From NCBI GenBank assembly GCA_009760855.2, contig WPIO01000018.1, forward strand, positions 5,406,001-5,470,000: a stretch of 64,000 nucleotides of DNA. Direction: 5' to 3'. This document shows positions 46,941 to 64,000 of this stretch, one piece after another. A program made the translations under genes and the position numbers. This stretch comes from Cristatella mucedo. Taxonomy: Eukaryota; Bryozoa; Phylactolaemata; Cristatellidae. Under the pieces are notes generated by a model that saw only the letters and a program-made list of their open reading frames with translations, was not told where the DNA came from and did not search any database. How positions within the stretch are numbered: position 1 is the stretch's first letter; each line of letters begins with the position of its first letter.

Positions 46941-47308
46941 GTGTTTCTTTAGCTTTGAGTGTGTGTGTGTGTGAGTGCTTGAGGTGGTGTGTGTGGGGTA
47001 TTCCTGCAATATATAGGGTCGGGGAGGCAAATGTCCGTCCACCAATATATTACTGTATATAAATACATACATACATCATAACTGCATACATAAATACATA
47101 GTTACACACATAGCAAGCAGCAGCTTCAAAAATGAGTGTCTTTAATTGTGACTGCGAACCACTGCTAGATATAAGGACCTTTAATGTGAAAGAATCATTA
47201 GTTTATGGATTTATGCATCCCTTTTTTGCAAGGCAAATGTACAGGTGAGTGAGACAGTTGATGCAGTCAAGCGAAGCTGAGTGACATGCAGTGCTAGGTA
47301 GCTGCCTC

Positions 47309-47310
<2 letters not shown>

Positions 47311-47344
<34 letters not shown>
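47311..47344. repeat. (AGC)n, about 11 units, 3' of the TRIM-like stop
   Basis: AGC repeat just beyond the stop codon at 47355-47357 in the minus-strand gene's presumed 3' UTR. Confidence 0.9.
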
Positions 47345-47345
<1 letters not shown>

Positions 47346-47354
47346 CGTCTGCTC

Positions 47355-53913
<6,559 letters not shown>

Positions 53914-53949
53914 GGCTAGCCTCAACAAAGAACGATACAAATTAAATCA

Positions 53950-54850
53950 ACAGATTGACTGCAAAAGTAATGCATACAAGATCAACTTTAATAACAAGGA
54001 ACAAAATATCATAATCTCTAGGGCTACAAACACACGGAATAGCAAACATTCAGCAGGTGAATTCTTTTTTAAGAACAATCACAGTAATAAAATATTTGCA
54101 AAGCATCCTACGAGACGTTAATCTGTTCCTGGAAGATTTAGCTCCCTTTGGCCCATGCCCGGGCATGCACCAATCACAGAGGACCCTGCTCGACCAAGTT
54201 CGGAGCTCAGAGCTGGTCATGCGATGGAGAGACATTGGTGTGAATGGTAGGTAAGGGCGAAGGCAAATTAAAAGACGAAGATTTTGCAAACTTCAAGCAG
54301 GAATCACGAATGGCTGCTTAAGTATCTGTATCTAGTAGGATGTTGACTGGTGATTGGCACACGCCAACCATAGAATAGGCACACACTAGTAGCTGAGTAA
54401 TAACATTAAATGCAGTGTCAGTAGCAAAGCACACGCTTTTACTTGACCAGAGCTTTGGACAACTATACGACACCCACATGCATTCCTGATGCACTTCACC
54501 TAAAGCAGCTGCTTATGGTAGCTTGGCTTCATTGCATTATATGCAGCTGGGCTTGAGTCGGATGTGTCACATCACAGCCTACCGAAACTATCGTACGAGT
54601 ATTCTACCGAAACTATTGTTGCCTGGATCTTAGATGAGCTTATGACGATGGCTGTCTCGTCCTTGTCCTTGTTACCGGTTACCGGTTACCTTGGTTACCG
54701 GTTGCTGCAGGCTTCCTAGCAATTCCTGTTCTGCTGAAAAAGGCTTAGATTACGCTACTTAATCCTCAGTTCATTACAGACAAACCTATTCTTGCACCAA
54801 CTGAAAGCTGCTATTACAGAGATTGAAAGACCTGCAAGTGGTAAGCTACA
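53950..54850. other. Upstream of the TRIM-like gene: no gene recognised
   Basis: Presumed 5' flank of the TRIM-like gene. A short GGTTACCG repeat occurs near 54674-54704. No clear promoter motif stands out. Confidence 0.4.
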
Positions 54851-55135
54851 AAAGCCAAAACATGCTATTACAAATCTACGGACCAGCTTGGCCGCGGTAT
54901 TCTTGTCTCAGCAAGCCTAGTTTTTACGATGCTAAGTAGATTAAAGTCGAGCCTTTAAGTATCGTATTGCATAGGCATGAAGACGTGCAAGTAGTGAGTT
55001 AAAGAAGCCCGATTGAGATTCATAATTGCACGGACCAGCTTGCTAAGCCTCAATTTATTTTGCCAGTTGAGGCAGCTGAAAGTAGGTAGATTTGACTGGG
55101 AAGATGACGGGGTCATTTAGAGAGGTCATTTAGCG
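54850..55135 (-). mobile_element. Decayed LINE-A fragments, two partial copies
   Basis: ACGGACCAGCTTGG with ACGATGCTAAGTAGATT (54880-54950), and again CACGGACCAGCTTGC with GCTGAAAGTAGGTAGATTTG (55030-55100). Both align with the inverse LINE-A region before the stretch GTGGAGCTGATGTGGTCGTC. Confidence 0.6.
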
Positions 55136-55221
55136 AGGTGTGCTTTGTGAGTATGCGAAATGTGCTAAACTGTGCTAGGAGTAAAAACATCGAGTTCCGG
55201 TTTGCTTACTCGAGAACCTCA

Positions 55222-55345
55222 TTCACAGAGTATGTAGCTGCAGAAAAGCCTTAGCGGCTAGCTCTCCAGCTTTCGACGGGCAATGAAAATGACTCAATCC
55301 CATGACCTGGGTCGCCCAGTGAGAGCACCTTACCTCTAGGAGTCT
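55222..55345 (-). mobile_element. Degraded SINE-2 copy
   Basis: CAGAAAAGCCTTAGCGGCTA, CGACGGGCAATGAAAA, CCATGACCTGGGTCG and GAGCACCTTACC preserve the family order with many changes. Confidence 0.55.
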
Positions 55346-55349
55346 GGAG

Positions 55350-56190
55350 ATGTTCGATCGGTTGGCGAAGTTCAGCCGGTTGAAAGCCAAAAGTGCTGGC
55401 TTCGTAAGTTCCTGACCAAACAAATGCAGGCACGCACACTATGAAATCAATACAAGACTAGTGTATCGCTTGGCCTACCCTAAATCTTTGAGCGTTTCCA
55501 CTAATGCCGGGCCCAGCATTGGGTTTCGCCCACCACCCAGTACCAGCACTAAAAATGCTTACTGGCGTCTTTTCAATGAAGGTCTTGCAGACTAGCATAC
55601 GCAGGGTGTGCCAATTATTAAAGTTATTTCATTAGATGTCCCTCAGATTACCTTGGTTGAAGCTAGATGAATGATAATTCAGCAGAAAGAAGCAGCCTCC
55701 GGGAATCACGTGCTACATCCGATTGTGAAACCTACCTGAGAGGCTGGGATTTCCTGCGTCAGTGTCCCCGTAACGACAGCATTTCCTGAGATTAGCCAAC
55801 CGGTTTTAATAAAATATGGATATTACTTAAATATTTTCTATGTGCGCAAGCCCCACTGACGAACTACCCGTCAACACGATGCAGCGGCAGTAGCCTGGCA
55901 CCTGTTGACGGTGGGTGCAGTTGCCCGGGCGAGAAGCCCAGATAACCGTAACGAATTCAACCGGAACTATTTTTGTCTGAATTGTAGCAGAGCTGTTGAC
56001 GCTGGCTCAGCGAGTATAAAACTCAATACGAAGAGCCTGGCTGCTCTACGACTGCTGCTCCTCCTCACAGGAGTAGTTTGGATCGAATCTACTCTGTATG
56101 TATACTTTCGCCGGACTTGAACGAGCCGGTGGAGTTTCTCAACGGTCGTTCCCAATGCACGCCGGGCCAGAAGTAGAAGGGGGCTGCTGG
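55350..56190. other. Intergenic, no gene recognised
   Basis: No repeat family or coding signal could be supported here. Confidence 0.4.
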
Positions 56191-56199
56191 GATTCTCAT

Positions 56200-57634
56200 C
56201 CATCGTCTGCTGGGCGGGGCTGCCGGGAACCCGCGCGTGCGCGACTGAAGAAGTAGCTTCGATATCGGCTTCCTCCAGCCGTATCGAAATCGGCCAGCTT
56301 GCCCGCCGCCACGCCGCCGTCCTTGCCGCCGACCGGCGAAAATACGGCGTCGCTAACCATCCTCGCCGCCTGCCTTACGGCTAGCAGTCCTTGCTCCGGC
56401 GAAAACTGCCGCCGAGTCACAAGCTTGACCTCTTGGTGCGCTGATGACGCTGATAATAATAATAATAATAATAATAATACACTCGATAAAGCGCCCTCAG
56501 AGAGCTCAATCTCTTTCTAAGCGCTTTACATTTGCTGACGCGCGGTTCAACGCATTTCCTACGCAGTTGGTAACGACCAACCCTAAGGGCTGCTGGCTGT
56601 TCAGCGAAGTCACTTGACTCACGACGGCCCAAGTCTCTGCGGTGGCGGCGGCGGCGGCACGTAACGCGCTTAAGCTGCCGATTGAGCTATCGCCCGTCGA
56701 GCTGTCGCCTGCAGCCGCCTGCGGGAGGCTGATGAAAATCAGCTGCCGGGGCTGTAAACCTTGCACCTGAACGCCAGTCGACCGCCTAAATATTGAAAAA
56801 TTACTGCGCAGAGGTCCTTAAATACGTTCGCTATTCCGGACCTCGCAGCAACGGTATGGCGGGCTGCACTGCAATTGGCTGCAGCCAGTAGCCAATACAA
56901 ATACCTGGATGGCAGGCTGTGCTGGTATTGGCAGCGGTAGCTACTAGATGACTACTGATTGCTGCCAACCAACCGCTACATCCCAAAAGATAGGCCAAGC
57001 TTTCAACAATGACCCCGACCTTGTTACATTAACCTTGACGCAACGCTGCAGCGCGGCCGCAGTCGGCGCTCTTTGTCTCACTGAGGAAACATCCGTGCGA
57101 GCTCGCCGCCATTGACGCCGCGCCCGCTCCGAGCGGATGTGCCCGAGGGCGCTTTAGTCGCTGCCGACGACGAGTCGTTACTCTATTGCTTGCGTCGTAC
57201 GATCCGTAGCAGCTAAAGTTTGAACGTTTGCACGTCATTGCGTGAAGTAAGCGCGTCCCGACTTTCTTGGTGCAGCTTGCAGGTTTTTCTCGCAGCTGAT
57301 TTTCACGCCATGCCAAGTCCGCCGCCACCGCCGCCGCCGCCGCCGCTGCTATTGCTTTTGGTTCGTGACCTTGGCGATCTGTGTGTACGGAAAGTGGCGC
57401 AAAGACGCCGACGCGACCTCTTGGGATATCCGGGGGCGCGCAGTCGATTTCACCGGTCGAGCTCGCCGCGCTTTTTGAGACATCCGCGTAGGCGTACGAC
57501 AGGGGTGCCCGGATGCGCTGGCGCACGTCGCGAGCGGTTCTGCCCTGCGAGAATGCGAGCAGGCGGCGAGCGGCAGCGATCTCGAAGCTTCGCTCGCGCG
57601 TGGGCACTCGTGGCGGCACCTCGAGAGTGGACAT
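56200..57634 (-). other. GC-rich segment with unassigned coding-like exons
   Basis: Three candidate blocks on the minus strand. The first is 57634 onward: MSTLEVPPRVPTRERSFEIA, then RRLLAFSQGRTARDVRQRIR, staying open for 201 codons. The second is about 56766-56620: LQPRQLIFISLPQAAAGDSS through ALRAAAAATAETWAV, followed by a good GTGAGT donor. The third is about 56440-56260: RRQFSPEQGLLAVRQAARMV through FSPVGGKDGGVAAGKLADFD. A LINE-A tail separates blocks two and three, as expected in an intron. I recognise no family, and GC-rich chance frames are possible. Confidence 0.3.
56452..56540 (-). mobile_element. Solo LINE-A 3' tail
   Basis: AAT microsatellite, CGATAAAGCGCCCTCAGAGA, CTCAATCTCTTTCTAAGCGC and TTTACATTTGCTGACG. 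Confidence 0.85.
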
Positions 57635-57657
57635 TTTCTCGAAGCTTCGAGAAAATG
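57632..57657. promoter_or_regulatory. 26-bp perfect palindrome containing a four-unit heat-shock element
   Basis: The palindrome reads TTC-nn-GAA-nn-TTC-nn-GAA at 57636-57653, the canonical alternating HSF-binding array, flanked symmetrically to 26 bp. A related half (CGAAGCTTCG) lies at 57583-57592. The outermost CAT on the plus strand is the start codon complement of the minus-strand frame at 57634, so a promoter role for that frame is doubtful. A role for a transcript starting on either side is unproven. Confidence 0.4.
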
Positions 57658-57835
57658 CTCACTAATGCACCATGGGAATTCGTCAGAGCGGCTGCCTATT
57701 AGATCGCTGGTTGAGATCGCTGCCGCTGCAGCGAAGCGCACGACATTCGCGAGCGAGCTTACATGCAAGTGCTCGGCTGGCGATTGCTGCGACAGGTCGA
57801 GCGCTCGCTCGCTTACGGTGCGAGCAAAGTTCTTA

Positions 57836-58285
57836 CGCTGACCCACAAGGCCCGCCACGGCTTGGCTCCTTCGTACCTAGCTGAACTGCTGCATCAGTTT
57901 CAGCCTGTTCGCGCCCTCAGGTCCTGTGTGGACAATAAATTAGCTGTCCCATTCCTCCGCTTAAAGACAGTTGGCGACAGAAGCTTTAGCTCTGCAGGTC
58001 CTAGACTGTGGAACTCGCTTCCACAATTCTTACGCAACGACATCTACTCTCCAACTGCCGACTATGGCACATCTTTTTCAGCGGTCCTGAACTGCTACTT
58101 CTATGCTACTCACTACCTCAACTGCTCTCCTGACTCTGCTATGCTTCCCACTTTCTCTTTGTTGCGTGAGACGAAGTCTGTTGGCTACCGAATGCGTACC
58201 GAAAGCCGCTTAGGCTGCAAGTGCGCTATACAAAACTCTCCTGCGTAACACCCACATGGTCTTTATGACTTTGTGGAGTTACTGA
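57836..58285 (+). mobile_element. LINE-B 3' fragment
   Basis: Open frame through [60 protein letters not shown] and [20 protein letters not shown]. Then the 3' UTR with CTTTATGACTTTGTGGAGTT and GGAGATACAAG. It is the cleanest LINE-B terminus here. Confidence 0.9.
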
Positions 58286-58289
58286 TGGA

Positions 58290-58545
58290 GATACAAGAAA
58301 CAAGACAAGCGAGCGCTCGAGCGCTCGAATTCTTTCTCTCGCCTCCAGATGGTCAGACCTCGCAGGTTTGTGACAGTCTCTGTCTGCCCTCAGCTTTGAG
58401 GCTCCGGGATAGTTTGGAGTGTCTAAAAGTGGACGGCGCTAGCTGGCGGAACTCACGTTTGCGTGGAAGCCATGATCGCCAATCTTTCAGCAGGCTTTCG
58501 GCTCGACAAGCTTCTCGGAGGTCGTTCCGGTCCTGGCGACCTGTG
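58290..58545. other. Spacer with an 18-bp palindrome, otherwise nothing recognised
   Basis: CGAGCGCTCGAGCGCTCG at 58310-58327 is a perfect palindrome just after the LINE-B end. The rest carries no recognisable feature. Confidence 0.5.
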
Positions 58546-59037
58546 ACCTCTGTGAACTCGTTACTTGCTGGTCTACCGGTCTGTGCAATCAGGCGCCTAC
58601 GGCTGGTGCAAAACTCTGCAGCTAGGCTTGTCTGTCGTGAGCGTCGAATCTACCACATCTCATCACTTCTCGTCGACCTGCACTGGCTCCCAGTCAACTA
58701 ACGCATCGACATCAAAGTTGTATCACTCGCTTTTAAATCCCTTCTTTTCTGGCTCCAGCTTACCTATCAGATCTACTCCCCCACCAGGCTATCGTACCGC
58801 CAGCTTTTCGGAATCTAATTGTTTACCTATACCTCGTACAAACCTCAAATCCTTTGGAGACCGCGCCTCTAGTTCGTATGCTTCCAAATCCTGGAACTCA
58901 CTCCCGATTTGCATCACGACATCCCCTGACTTGTCCACATTTAAGCAGAAACTAAAAACGCATCTATGTATCCCAGCGTTTAGTGGGTCCCTGCGATCTC
59001 TCGTCAGAAATAAGGGCAAATACAAGAAATTAGTTTG
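58546..59037 (+). mobile_element. LINE-A fragment lacking the 3' hairpin
   Basis: Codons for NSLLAGLPVCAIRRLRLVQN, SAARLVCRERR and PRTNLKSFGDRASSSYASKS, ending after AFSGSLRSL. It has one stop (after LHWLPVN) and a frameshift, and ends before the usual tail. Confidence 0.8.
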
Positions 59038-59079
59038 AGCATCGCCCGCTTGACATTTGCCTAAAGTTCGAGACAGCGG

Positions 59080-59757
59080 TTGGATTCTCATCGACATCAC
59101 GTCGGCAGCAATAAGACAGCGACTTCCTCGAAAGCGTCCTACAAGTGTGAAAGATGGATTGCGAGTCGCTCCGACCGAAGAAACTACAACGAGCGGCGTC
59201 TGCTCTGCAGACTCCCGCCAGGGCTCTGCAGAAACTCTGAGAGCTCTGAACGCGCGCCGCTCTATTCAAGGTCCGTCAGCCAAATCCCGGAAAACGTTCC
59301 AATATCACCCTCTAACTCGGGACGGGAGCAATCAACAGTGTGTGCGACCCTGTGCGGCGACTATACCTATCGTACACCGTCTGCTGACCTGACGCCGTCT
59401 CCTGACTGCAACTCCAGCCGTCGCGAAAAGGTGGTGAGGGCACCAGTACCGCTCCCGGCAGAGGAGTATGAGTAGAAGTAGCTGCAGGACTCGGTCTGGT
59501 TCAGCTGACTCCGCCTGACCGCTCATTCCGGATCCTTTTGGACTTGACCCCTGGCTGCTCAGACACTCCAGCGCACTCGGAAACTTTGCCTTCGGCTGAC
59601 ACCGATACTTTGGCCAACCGTCCCAACCGTCTCCGCATCAAGCATCGATCCCATGTTATCTCCGGCTGCTGGGGCTCTAAACTCCACGTGGCAATCTACG
59701 ATTATCATGAAGCAATAAATTACCATGCAATAGCCCTAAGGTATAAACCTGACTAAC
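59080..59757 (+). other. Unassigned plus-strand coding-like frames
   Basis: Three frames look mildly protein-like: MDCESLRPKKLQRAASALQT near 59153; SRSVSQIPENVPISPSNSGR near 59270-59475; and LLDLTPGCSDTPAHSETLPS with ANRPNRLRIKHRSHV at 59538-59757. They could be short exons of one Ser/Pro-rich protein. Splice borders were not resolved and no family is recognised. Confidence 0.2.
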
Positions 59758-59946
59758 CGTTGATTTGTCATAACAAGAAAACCGCAAAACTGCCAAAGCC
59801 ATAAACCACGCACCAAAAATATGCAAAGCCCTAAATCTCAACCGTAAACCTCAGCCCACGACATAAACATGCCAAAGCGATTACCTGCAATAAAAACCTA
59901 GAAGCGGCTCATCGAACCCCCCCCCCCACTTGGCAATACGCTACAT

Positions 59947-60171
59947 TCTTGATAATAATAATAATAATATTACACTTGATAGGGCGCCATCAGAAAACTC
60001 AATCTCTTTCTAGGCGCTTTACATTTGCTGCAAAGGAAACACGATCGAATGGTGAGTGGTCTCATATTTGATAAACAGCATGAATAGCATGGTTAGGGGT
60101 GACATGCACAGGTTCAGCACGAAAGTGTGGTTAGTGGCAGCATGCAACAGCGTCAGCACGCATAAGCACAT
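59947..60171 (-). mobile_element. LINE-A 3' end, inverse
   Basis: AAT microsatellite, hairpin (CTTGATAGGGCGCCATC, CTTTCTAGGCGCTTTACATT) and about 150 nt of 3' UTR including GGTTAGGGGTGACATGCACA. Confidence 0.85.
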
Positions 60172-62275
60172 AGAGTTTAACAACATCTGCACTGATCTGC
60201 ACATAGAGTCTACCATCATCCTCGATACTCTCACGGATGCAGTGAACATGAACCTTAGGAGTGCCCATGACGACCATGCTCCCGTAAAGTCTGTCCGTGA
60301 ACAGATTCATAGAGATACCCTTTAATTTCCCAATAAACTCCAAAGAATGCGCTATTTTTATTGCAGGCTTACAGGCCTCTTAAGAAGTCTGAGGCTGATT
60401 AAGATTTAGCCAATTTCAAAGAATTTCCCTCCGAGTCTACGACCGGAAGCTTAGAAAAGCCAGGGCTCCTTTTTTCACTCGAAAACTGGTCGTGCCAGTC
60501 GGACCCAGTGTGACACAGATTCAAAAGATGATGAAGAGTTTGCTCACCAATTCTGAGAAGTCTCTCGTTCCAGATATAAACGGCGCTGCCGAAAAGTTCA
60601 TAGCCTTCTTTACTCACAATTATTCGCACATTCGTTCCTCCATAAAGCCCTCCGACTAAAGAAATTCTCAAGTCACAACCTGCGACCTTCCATAAGACTT
60701 TCCAAAGTTGCTTTCAAAACTGGCCATCGCTAAACTGATACTTAAAATGCCCGGATGCAGATGCAGAAGTTTTTAGCAAACTATCAGCCGGTTTCCGGTC
60801 TTCTTTTTTGCCCAAGATTTTTGAAAAGATTGTCGCTAAGCCGCTGGTAGCACGCACTGAGAAGAATGAATGTTCAGAAAATTTTCAGTCACGATTCAAG
60901 CTGCAGAACTCCACGGAAAACTTCTTACCCCGTTTAAGCGTAGCATCAAATGCAGCGGCGACGACGGGAATGTCACTGTTCTAGCTCTGGTAGATCCATC
61001 GCCTGCCTTCGACACTATTGATCACGATATCCTACTTGCACGATTGAGAGCGAAAATCGGTCTGGCAGACGAGGCACTGACGTGGTTTACATCGTACTTG
61101 TCTGATCCTCTTCAATCCATGTCGTGTGCGGGGGTCAGGGGTCTTACACACGAGACGGCTCGCCCGTAGAGTCCCTCAGGGATCCGTCCTCGATCCCTTG
61201 CTGTTCGCCTTTTGTACTCAACCTCTGGTAAAAGTGATTGCAGGCCTGCGGAATACGATGTCGCTTTTATGGTGGCGATACCAAGCTGTATTTGTCCTTT
61301 AAACCACCGGAGTCTGCTGCAGCGACTGATAAACTGAATGCTTGCCCTGCCAACATTCGATCGTGGATGTCGGAAAATTTCGCGAAACTAATCGACGATA
61401 AAACTGAACAGCTGCTCATAGGACACCCTAACCGTGTGGCTGGACTAGAAGGCTTTGCTTTTTTAATAAGTGATGCTGATGTGAGACCGTCGCCGTGTGC
61501 TCGGAGCTTAGGTGCCGCCTTCGACAACTGCCTAAATCTTGAAAGCTTCATTCAGAAGACCGTTTCCAAAGCTAGCCATCACGTCCGATACGTATCTAAG
61601 ACAAGAAGCTGTCTTCCAACGTGGCTTGCAAAAAATTAAACTAGCTCCTTAGTTTTGTCTCGGCTAGATTATTGTAATTTTCTTTTGGCCGGGCTACCGA
61701 AAAAAGCCAAAAGGGTGCCTAAAGCTGGTGATGAATGTGAGTGCACGTCTAGTTTGCAAATCCCAGAGGTTTGACCGTGTATCTCCTTTGCTAAAAGAGC
61801 TAAGATGGCAGCCGGTTGAGCAACGGATACAGAGCAAAGTTGGTAAGTTGGCCCACAAGGCCCGCCACGGCTTGGCTCCTCCACACCTAGCTGAACTGCT
61901 GCACCAGTTTCAGCCTCCTCGTGCCCTCAGGTCCTGTGTGGACAATAAATTAGCCGTTCCATTCCTCCGCTTAAAGATTGTTGGCGACAGGAGCTTTAGC
62001 TTTGCAGGTCCTAGACTGTGGAACTCACTTCCGAGATTCTTACGCAACGACAACTACTCTCCTACTGCCGACTATGGCTCATTCATTTCAGCAGTCCTGA
62101 GCTGCTACTTTCATGATGCTCACTACCTCAACTTCTTCCTTGATTTTGTTGCGCTTCTCACTATCTCTTTGTTGCTTGAAATAGTCTGTTGGCAACCGAA
62201 AGCTGCTCGTGTGCCTCTGAGTGCGTTAAAGAAAACTCGCCTGCGTAACACACACGTAGTCTTTTAGGAGTTACA
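60172..62275 (+). mobile_element. LINE-B copy, long but decayed
   Basis: From a pre-RT region (TIILDTLTDAVNMN, APVKSVREQIHRDTL) through YDRKLRKARAPFFTRKLVV, motif A VDPSPAFDTIDHDILLARL, a motif B remnant near 61170, and a damaged motif C (FYGGDTKLYLSFKP). The C-terminal block is WNSLPRFLRNDNYSPTADYG and the 3' UTR ends near 62275. Numerous stops and shifts. It defines LINE-B as another CR1/L2-like family, distinct from LINE-A. Confidence 0.85.
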
Positions 62276-62754
62276 GACATAGATGCATACGCAGTGTATA
62301 CATACAGCACCTCCTCCCTCCCCTTAATTAGACCCCTAGGAGTGCGCTTTCCAACCATAACTGAAGAGGTGTCCTCTCAGTCCAGGTCAAGGTCAGAGCC
62401 TATCGCATCGAACCGCAATGCCGCACATGCGAGGAGAGCACAGTTTCCGCGGAAGACGCAGCCTTCTAGCCGCCGCTTTCTGGAGCTGGCTTGGCTTGGC
62501 TAGTGCGGCGTAAACAAGAATCGGCCCGCATGAGCTCAGCCGCAAATGGCGCCCGGACTTGCGTCATTGCTCGACGCCGCGACGCATCGACCGCTCAACA
62601 GCGTCGCCAACGTGACCGCATCGCCCCTTGCTGGGCTTCCAGCTCAGTGGCCGTCGGGGGACGCTCAATCATCTCAAAAACCTACTCTTCTGTTCGAGGC
62701 TCTCTCTTCTGTCTGTGTGTGGGTGGGTGCGTGCGTGCGTGCGTACGCGGGTGC

Positions 62755-63180
<426 letters not shown>

Positions 63181-63184
63181 ACAA

Positions 63185-63690
63185 TCGGCCTTGCCAGATA
63201 TACTCGACCCGCACTGGACCAGCCCCCCCCCGTCTTTCAGCCGAGACTCGTCGTACGCACCACGCTGTTTCGAAAGCACACGCTCCATTGACTGTTATTT
63301 CTTTTTTACTCTCGCTCCTCCGAAAACATGAGCACGCATAGCAGTTCATCCCTCTCGGAGGAGCGATTGACCTTTTTGTGGCGGTGGCGACGCGCTCGAG
63401 CCCATGAAAATTAAATTAAAATTTAATTTAAATTAAAGCTCGTGCAACAAGCGATGCGCCTAGTGCCCTAGCAGCAGCAGCTCCAGTGGTTTGGCAAGTT
63501 TGATGCCAAAGCGATATGATTCGCCTGCAGCTGTACACGTTCCTGCGGCGGTATGGCTATGGCATCGACATCCGGGCAGCAGTCACGTGGATGTGTAAAA
63601 GATAGTGTACGGTTTGAAACTGCTTTGCCTGTAGACGCTTCGTTGTCGCACTGGGCGCGTATATGGCCTTGATGTGACTTTTATTATTTT
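63185..63690. other. Spacer, no gene recognised
   Basis: Contains a short AT-only block of TTAA/AATT units near 63408-63437. Otherwise nothing recognised. Confidence 0.45.
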
Positions 63691-63696
63691 ATGAGA

Positions 63697-64000
63697 GCGT
63701 GGTGTCATATTCCAAAGTGACCTTTCGTTAGACGACCACATCAGCTCCCCAATCGAGTCGACCTGCTTTCAGCTACGTAACATTGCTAAAATTAGTGCTT
63801 GTTTAAACAGAGATACCACATCTAAATTGGCCCATGCATTTGTGACATCCCGGTTTGACTTCTGTAACTCACTACTTGCTGGTCTTCCGGCCTGTGCAAT
63901 CATGTGCTCACTGCGGGTGCAAAACTCTGCAGCTAGGCTTGTCTGTCGTGAGCATCGCAGTTGCCACATCACACCACTTCTCGCCGATCTGCACTGGCTC
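63697..64000 (+). mobile_element. LINE-A copy running off the window edge
   Basis: GTCATATTCCAAAGTGACCT and GTTAGACGACCACATCAGCT correspond to the GVIFQSDLSLDDHISS codons of the intact copy. It continues through SAARLVCREHRSCHITPLLA to the last base. The 5' end is truncated at about 63697. Confidence 0.9.

Noticed and set aside
56506-56766. Resemblance of the Ala/Gln-rich frame to bacterial RebB (R-body) proteins
   Set aside because: Only compositional similarity; no reliable motif order, and the context is a spliced eukaryotic genome.

Overview
This is a stretch of animal (metazoan, probably invertebrate) nuclear genome. The evidence is spliceosomal introns with GT-AG borders, an RBCC/TRIM-type gene (an animal architecture), tRNA-derived SINEs, CR1/L2-like LINEs and many long microsatellites. 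I cannot name the species. No bacterial, viral or organellar backbone is visible. All family assignments come from reading the translations against remembered family sequences; no search was run.

Layout. (1) 0.6-7.5 kb, minus strand: a complete 11-exon gene for trans-2,3-enoyl-CoA reductase (TECR). Its exon phases all agree and predict 303 residues. (2) 8.0-32.4 kb, plus strand: a 19-exon HELQ (Hel308-type) DNA helicase gene, also phase-consistent and predicting about 1076 residues. The two start codons face each other about 0.57 kb apart, so the pair probably shares a promoter region. HELQ intron 1 carries an uninterrupted run of 160 CTG units. (3) 32.4-46 kb: a repeat-rich block. It holds several copies of one CR1/L2-like LINE (LINE-A, including one open 548-residue reverse transcriptase frame at 44.1-45.75 kb), a second LINE family (LINE-B), two SINE families, and a GC-rich segment of uncertain coding value at 38.5-39.7 kb. 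(4) 47.3-53.9 kb, minus strand: a two-exon TRIM-like gene with RING, B-box and coiled coil in one exon and a possible propeller-like region in the other. (5) 54-64 kb: more LINE fossils, a GC-rich segment with unassigned coding-like frames (56.2-57.6 kb, minus) containing a perfect four-unit heat-shock-element palindrome, a decayed LINE-B, long CT microsatellites, and a LINE-A copy running off the right edge.

Repeat biology. LINE-A copies end in a conserved two-part hairpin followed by an ATT microsatellite. The same hairpin forms the tail of SINE-1, which has a tRNA-like head. This fits a SINE that borrows the LINE's reverse-transcriptase recognition end. Solo copies of this tail occur about a dozen times, mostly in introns.

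The best-supported calls are TECR and HELQ. The TRIM join, promoter sites and the GC-rich frames are progressively less certain.
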